From NCBI GenBank assembly GCA_019426215.1, contig CM033405.1, positions 3,821,001-3,885,000 of the forward strand: 64,000 nucleotides of DNA. Direction: 5' to 3'. The notes below the pieces were generated by a model that was given only the letters and a program-made list of their open reading frames with translations, was not told the origin of the DNA and did not search any database. The translations under genes were made by a program, and so were the position numbers. Shown here piece after piece: positions 59,959 to 64,000 of the stretch (within the stretch, counting starts at the first letter, position 1; each line of letters opens with the position of its first letter). This stretch comes from Buddleja alternifolia (taxonomy: Eukaryota; Streptophyta; Magnoliopsida; Lamiales; Scrophulariaceae).

Positions 59959-60898
59959 CTTCAGATTCATTCTGTAGCAGCGCCTCGGCAGAGTCAACCA
60001 GAGACGGAGAAATAAGAGCGCCGGTATTCCTGAACACATACTGAGGTGAAGAGTTTGTTCGCATACATCCGCCCCTTCTATTTTTGAGAATACCTGCATG
60101 CCACCCAGGTTCTCCCCTAGGATATATCAGAGGATACTGAAGAGGATCGTAGCACCCATAATAATAATGCACCTGATGACTAAGGTCCTTATTAACATAA
60201 ACCCGTATATCACGAACGATTGATTCATTAGTGCAATCAGGCTCATTCCATATAGCACCAACTTGCGAAACAGATGGTAAATTAAAAGTTCTCTGATCAA
60301 GATCAGGAGTTGTACGTAAAACGATTGTGTAATTTTTGAGATCATCATAACTACGTAAACTCCTAAAAAAACGGGAATAAGGATTCTCCTTAAGAACACT
60401 CATAAGATTCAGGATTAATGTAGGATCTAATCTTGCACCCCGTCTTGCAGTAGAACCTAGAACACCATCCGTTTCATGGAAATACAAATCCAAATTCGAA
60501 CCAACAGTTGGGTTTTCATTTAAACTATTAATATAGTGAAAAACCATTCCCTGAACTACTAAGCTATAAATCCCCTTATTCGACCAACAATAGTTTTCTG
60601 TCTGATTTCATGCCAATGGAAGTAGAGGCAAGATGATTGTTGTAAGACCTTATATGTTGTCTAAAGTCTTTTGAATACGCCGAAACACCGGTCAAAAGAT
60701 CAACTAATTCCGACGGTAACTCACGAGGAGCTAAATAAACCTGGCCCTCGCCACAACAAAATCCTGGGACTTCACGGTGGAAGCGAAATGCCAAACAATA
60801 GATACACACATCCACTTTTGGGAGCAACCAGGGATCACCCGGCAAATTATCCAACAACCTACCCACCGTTCCTTTCTTACGTCCGGGGAGCATGACTC

Positions 60899-62048
60899 CT
60901 ACAAAATATATAGAAAATTAAACACAATTGTAGGATACTTAGAAATATCACATTAAAGAAAAAAAGAATAAATCCACTTTGATACCATATTATGTTTATA
61001 TTCATTTTTCATTTTTGATTTCCCCTACTCAAGTTCACATCCGAATATTCTCCTCCCCCCCCCCCTCACTATACTTTCCTCCAAATTTCTCTTTACGTAA
61101 ACAATTGACATGGCATGAATTATATTAGATTGTAACTAAAAAATAAATGTCATGGTTGTAGCACGATTGTGATCTGTTGCCTATAATTTTTATTGCCTAA
61201 CCAATATAATTAAATATAACCCGTTAATTTAATTAAAATATTAAGAATAGAAATTTTTTCCAGGAATAAAGTATGGGACAAGATTGACAAGAACAATGTT
61301 CTCCGCATATTTTATTGAAGCTCTTTTATATTCATGTTGGGCTTTAGTTTGAAATAATTTCAGAAAAAATTGTATTCAAATTTTTTTTACTAAAGAAAAA
61401 ACCACACATGTGTATGATTATAGGAGCTTTGAGATTTTCTTAGGAAAAAAACATATCACAAAATATATTATCCATGAATATTTGGATCTTATACTTTTCT
61501 CTCTTCAAGCACACACCACTCAAATCATTGTGAGATTTCGAGAAGATGTTTTTTCTCACTTTCTGTTAATGGAACGAACTGAGACAGGATAAAATGTCAA
61601 TGGCCTGCTCTGGTATCCTTTTCGAGCTTCCTTTTGATTTTATTCCATCCAGCTTTTATTAAAAATAAGCTAACATCTCTTTTCAATCTTGATATGAATC
61701 TCGACACCAAGTCTAGCTAGGTGTATAATATTTATTGATTATACAATATTAAACATTTCAGAAAATCAATTCTTTGTTTTCTTCCAAACATATCCAACTA
61801 AACACGTTTAAAAAAAAAATTCTCAATTTAAAATGCATAATTTTAACATTAGCTATTTATATACTTTGGGAACATACTTATCACATATAAAAAATGAGTT
61901 TAATATCATGGTTATGTCTATCATTGCACAATCATTCGCGAACTAATGCATGCATATATAGGCCATCAATCTTAATTTTCACACCCCTTTTTTAGAAGAA
62001 GGAAGTGATATGGTTAATAAAGTCATCAATCCCAGGTGTCATACGTAC
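60899..62048. other. First intron of the Rep/helicase gene
   Basis: Minus-strand donor GTACGTATG at 62048 and acceptor TATTTTGTAG ending at 60899. AT-rich interior with a run of ten C at about 61055-61064. No gene. Confidence 0.65.
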
Positions 62049-62379
62049 CTTGAGAACCACCCGAACATGGCACAACACCACCACCAAACGATTCAGGACA
62101 AGCAATACATGAACCCTTACTAAAAGATATTGTGCGAGCCGGATCTTGAATGCTGTCAACACTCGTCACTGACTTGTTTCCCGATGGACATTCCAAAATT
62201 TCTTTTTGCTTTTTTTTTCCTGCATAGGACGCCCTACGACGCAATAACTCGCGTTGTCGTAATTCACAACTTCTTTGTGCATAAGAAGCTCTACGACACA
62301 TTAGATCACTATTTCTTTGCAGTGGACTTTTAGCAGATAATCTCATGCGACGTAATTTATTTTGTGCATCCTTGTCCAT

Positions 62380-63232
62380 ACCGTATCACTTATAATCGGA
62401 ACCATGTATAAAATTATGATAACAAAGAAAAATTCACAAGAAATGAATACACATACGACATTGCTACTAAAATCGTCAGGTATTTGTTTTCAAATATATA
62501 TATATATATATTGTTGGCAAGCAGGAAGCGAAATCCAAGTAAAACCAAGAAACATCATTTGGAAGGAATAATCCAAGATAGGACAAAACCGATAAACGCG
62601 ACGAAAAATCAAGTAGATGTCAGTATATTAGTGTGCAAAAAATGTAAACGGAAGTAAATCAAATTAAACGAAAAAGCATCATTTGGAGGGAATAAGCCAA
62701 GGGAATAATCATTCGGAGGGCACAATTTCAAATAATATAAGTAAAACCAGGTAGATATCAGTAGTATATCAATTTAATAATAACTAAAAGCGCGGCATTT
62801 TTATTTTTTTCGGTTTACTAAGATAACTACTATACATTTATATATACATAAATCCAACAATATATTTATATATATTAATCGAAAAGATCGATACATACAT
62901 ATATATATACACACGCAAACTCATAGTAGGAACATGGAAAGTAATTTTATACTCCAATTTGGACAGTAATTTTTTATTGTTTGCACTTTAATTCACCTTG
63001 AAAACAGGAAAAGGGAAAACTCAGCTCGTCGTTGGAGGGTTTTTTCCCATCGGTTTTTGGGGAAAAATTGACACGAAAAGAGGCCTAATCTTGACCAGAT
63101 TCTTTCATACATTGCTTTTTTATTTTTTGTGGAATTAATGCGAAATATTTTGTGGCAGGATTTTATTCAACTTTTTCGTCGATGCATTTTCTCTTTTATT
63201 ATGTGTAAATTTGTTTTTTTCAGAAAGAAATC

Positions 63233-63277
<45 letters not shown>

Positions 63278-63371
63278 GCAAAGGCACGAACTCACCCAAA
63301 ATACGGGGAAAAAAAGCTATGAAACTCGTTCAAAATAAAAAGAAAATAACAAACCTTTACAACCTTTGGAA
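62380..63371. other. 5' leader/promoter side of the Helitron genes
   Basis: AT-rich, with a TA microsatellite at about 63236-63275. A block at about 62560-62620 (GAATAATCCAAGATAG) is a diverged relative of 63418-63470 (GAATAATCTAAGATAG), so the leader is built of old repeats. No coding frame. Confidence 0.5.
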
Positions 63372-64000
63372 GAGAAAAGCTCACTTGCTGCACAACCTTT
63401 AGATGCTTTTTGGAGGGAATAATCTAAGATAGAACAAAATCAAAAAATGCCACCTAAAATCAAGTAGATATCAGCACATCAGTGGGAAGAAAAAAAAAAG
63501 AACTGGAAGTACATCAAATCAATCCCAAGAAGCATGACTTGAAGGGAATAAGAATCATTTTGAGTAATCCAAATAAAACAAGTAAAACCAAATAAACACC
63601 AATAATATACTGACTGAGCAATAACCAAAAGCTTGTTGTTTATATTATTTTTCAATGCACTAAGACGAATTGAACACAAGCACCAACCTAAATAATGGAT
63701 TAGTCGGTACTAATCAGAGCAGAAATAAATCACCAAAAAACAAGAATTACATTGAAAAGAAAACACGCACTATAAATAAATGGATTAACAAATATATAGC
63801 TTCATTATTTATTCCCAATAAAAAAATGTTTTAAGATTTAGAAACGGCGCCCGCGTCAAAACCGGCATAAGTATACAATAAAATGCCCCCACTCCTCAGT
63901 CCAGCAAAGGTAGAGTCAGAACCAACTCCTATGTTGAGGAAAGGTAAGGTCATAATCAACAAACTCCCATGTCCAGTAAAGGTAGAATCATAATTTAACT
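63372..64000 (+). repeat. Long direct repeat, copy 2 (cut by window end)
   Basis: Matches 33432-34061 with about nine differences by eye. Lies upstream of the Rep/helicase gene, whose own leader may include it. Confidence 0.92.

Larger units (their letters stand above)
49399..62379 (-). pseudogene. Helitron Rep/helicase, spliced, broken
   Basis: Rolling-circle initiator and helicase of the element. Exon 1 62379-62049 (MDKDAQNKLRRMRLSAKS, Arg-rich, Cys-containing); exon 2 60898-59959 (PGDPWLL, QVHYYYGCYDPLQYPLIYPR); exon 3 52742-49399. Exon 3 has Rep motifs: HUH in LPHVHWLVIL (about 52160) and the two-Tyr motif KYLYKYIYKG (about 51750). The helicase follows with Walker A GPGGAGKT (50728-50705), IVWDEAT, GGDFRQTLPI, a TINKAQGQ segment and YVAISRARS near the C-terminus. 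Lesions: two frame breaks between about 60615 and 60565, and one TAG at 51376-51378 after YVWNH. The second intron (59958-52743) is enlarged by a copia insertion and holds a kinase fragment. Length, about 1,540 residues if repaired, is normal for the family. The splice joins keep the frame. It is probably inactive unless read-through or a repaired allele exists. Confidence 0.88.
31488..64000 (-). mobile_element. Large Helitron (provisional extent, 5' end outside window)
   Basis: The 3' terminus at 31488 and the Rep/helicase and RPA1-like genes at 46-62 kb are all on the minus strand in the expected order (5' leader right, 3' end left), and no other 3' terminus was seen between. The right halves of the interrupted Harbinger and LINE do not reappear within the window, as expected if one insertion extends past 64000. 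Against this, the repeat shared by 33432-34061 and 63372-64000 could mean a small non-autonomous Helitron at 31.5-36 kb beside a separate autonomous one. Nested retroelements at 39045-44554 and 53546-58636 inflate the length. Confidence 0.5.

Overview
This is nuclear DNA from a flowering plant, most likely a eudicot. It is AT-rich. It holds a Dof transcription factor (a plant-only family), spliced genes with GT..AG introns, and a dense stack of plant transposable elements. Nothing prokaryotic, organellar or viral was seen, and no tRNA, rRNA or CRISPR array. The species cannot be named from sequence alone.

1-6.1 kb: AT-rich flank with a fold-back MITE (3067-3243), then the only clearly ordinary host gene, a single-exon Dof zinc-finger gene (4877-5557). 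The 541 bp just after its stop codon recurs 15.4 kb away (21013-21582). Between the two copies lie a decayed minus-strand L1-type LINE (6.1-12.5 kb) with a 510-bp Tourist-like MITE in its endonuclease, a degenerate LTR retroelement whose interior is a 66-bp palindrome-rich tandem array (12.65-16.4 kb), and a multi-exon plant-mobile-domain pseudogene (18.2-20.95 kb).

21.6-31.5 kb: AT-rich DNA with small DNA elements: a TIR element, CACTA-like elements (one with clear ends and a 3-bp duplication), a hairpin MITE and a possible SINE. Then comes a LINE fragment interrupted by a PIF/Harbinger element whose transposase has two Trp-to-stop changes and frame breaks.

31.5-64 kb: probably one very large minus-strand Helitron. 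Its 3' end (8-bp stem, spacer, CTAG) is at 31488. A spliced Rep/helicase gene (62379 to 49399) has two frame breaks and one stop. An RPA1-like gene (49254 to 46432) of 13 exons reads through with no lesion. Further left are an unrecognised three-exon gene (38894-38097) and a two-exon plus-strand gene (36289-37418). Nested inside are a young copia element (53546-58636) in a Rep/helicase intron, next to a wall-associated-kinase fragment, and a young 5.5-kb LTR element (39045-44554) with GGCAG target duplications and a decayed, chimeric interior. The Helitron 5' end is not in the window. A repeat at 63372-64000 also occurs at 33432-34061, so a two-Helitron layout remains possible.

Functionally, the Rep/helicase and the RPA1-like single-strand-binding protein would act together in rolling-circle transposition. 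The retroelements are parasites nested in it. The Dof gene is unrelated to all of this.
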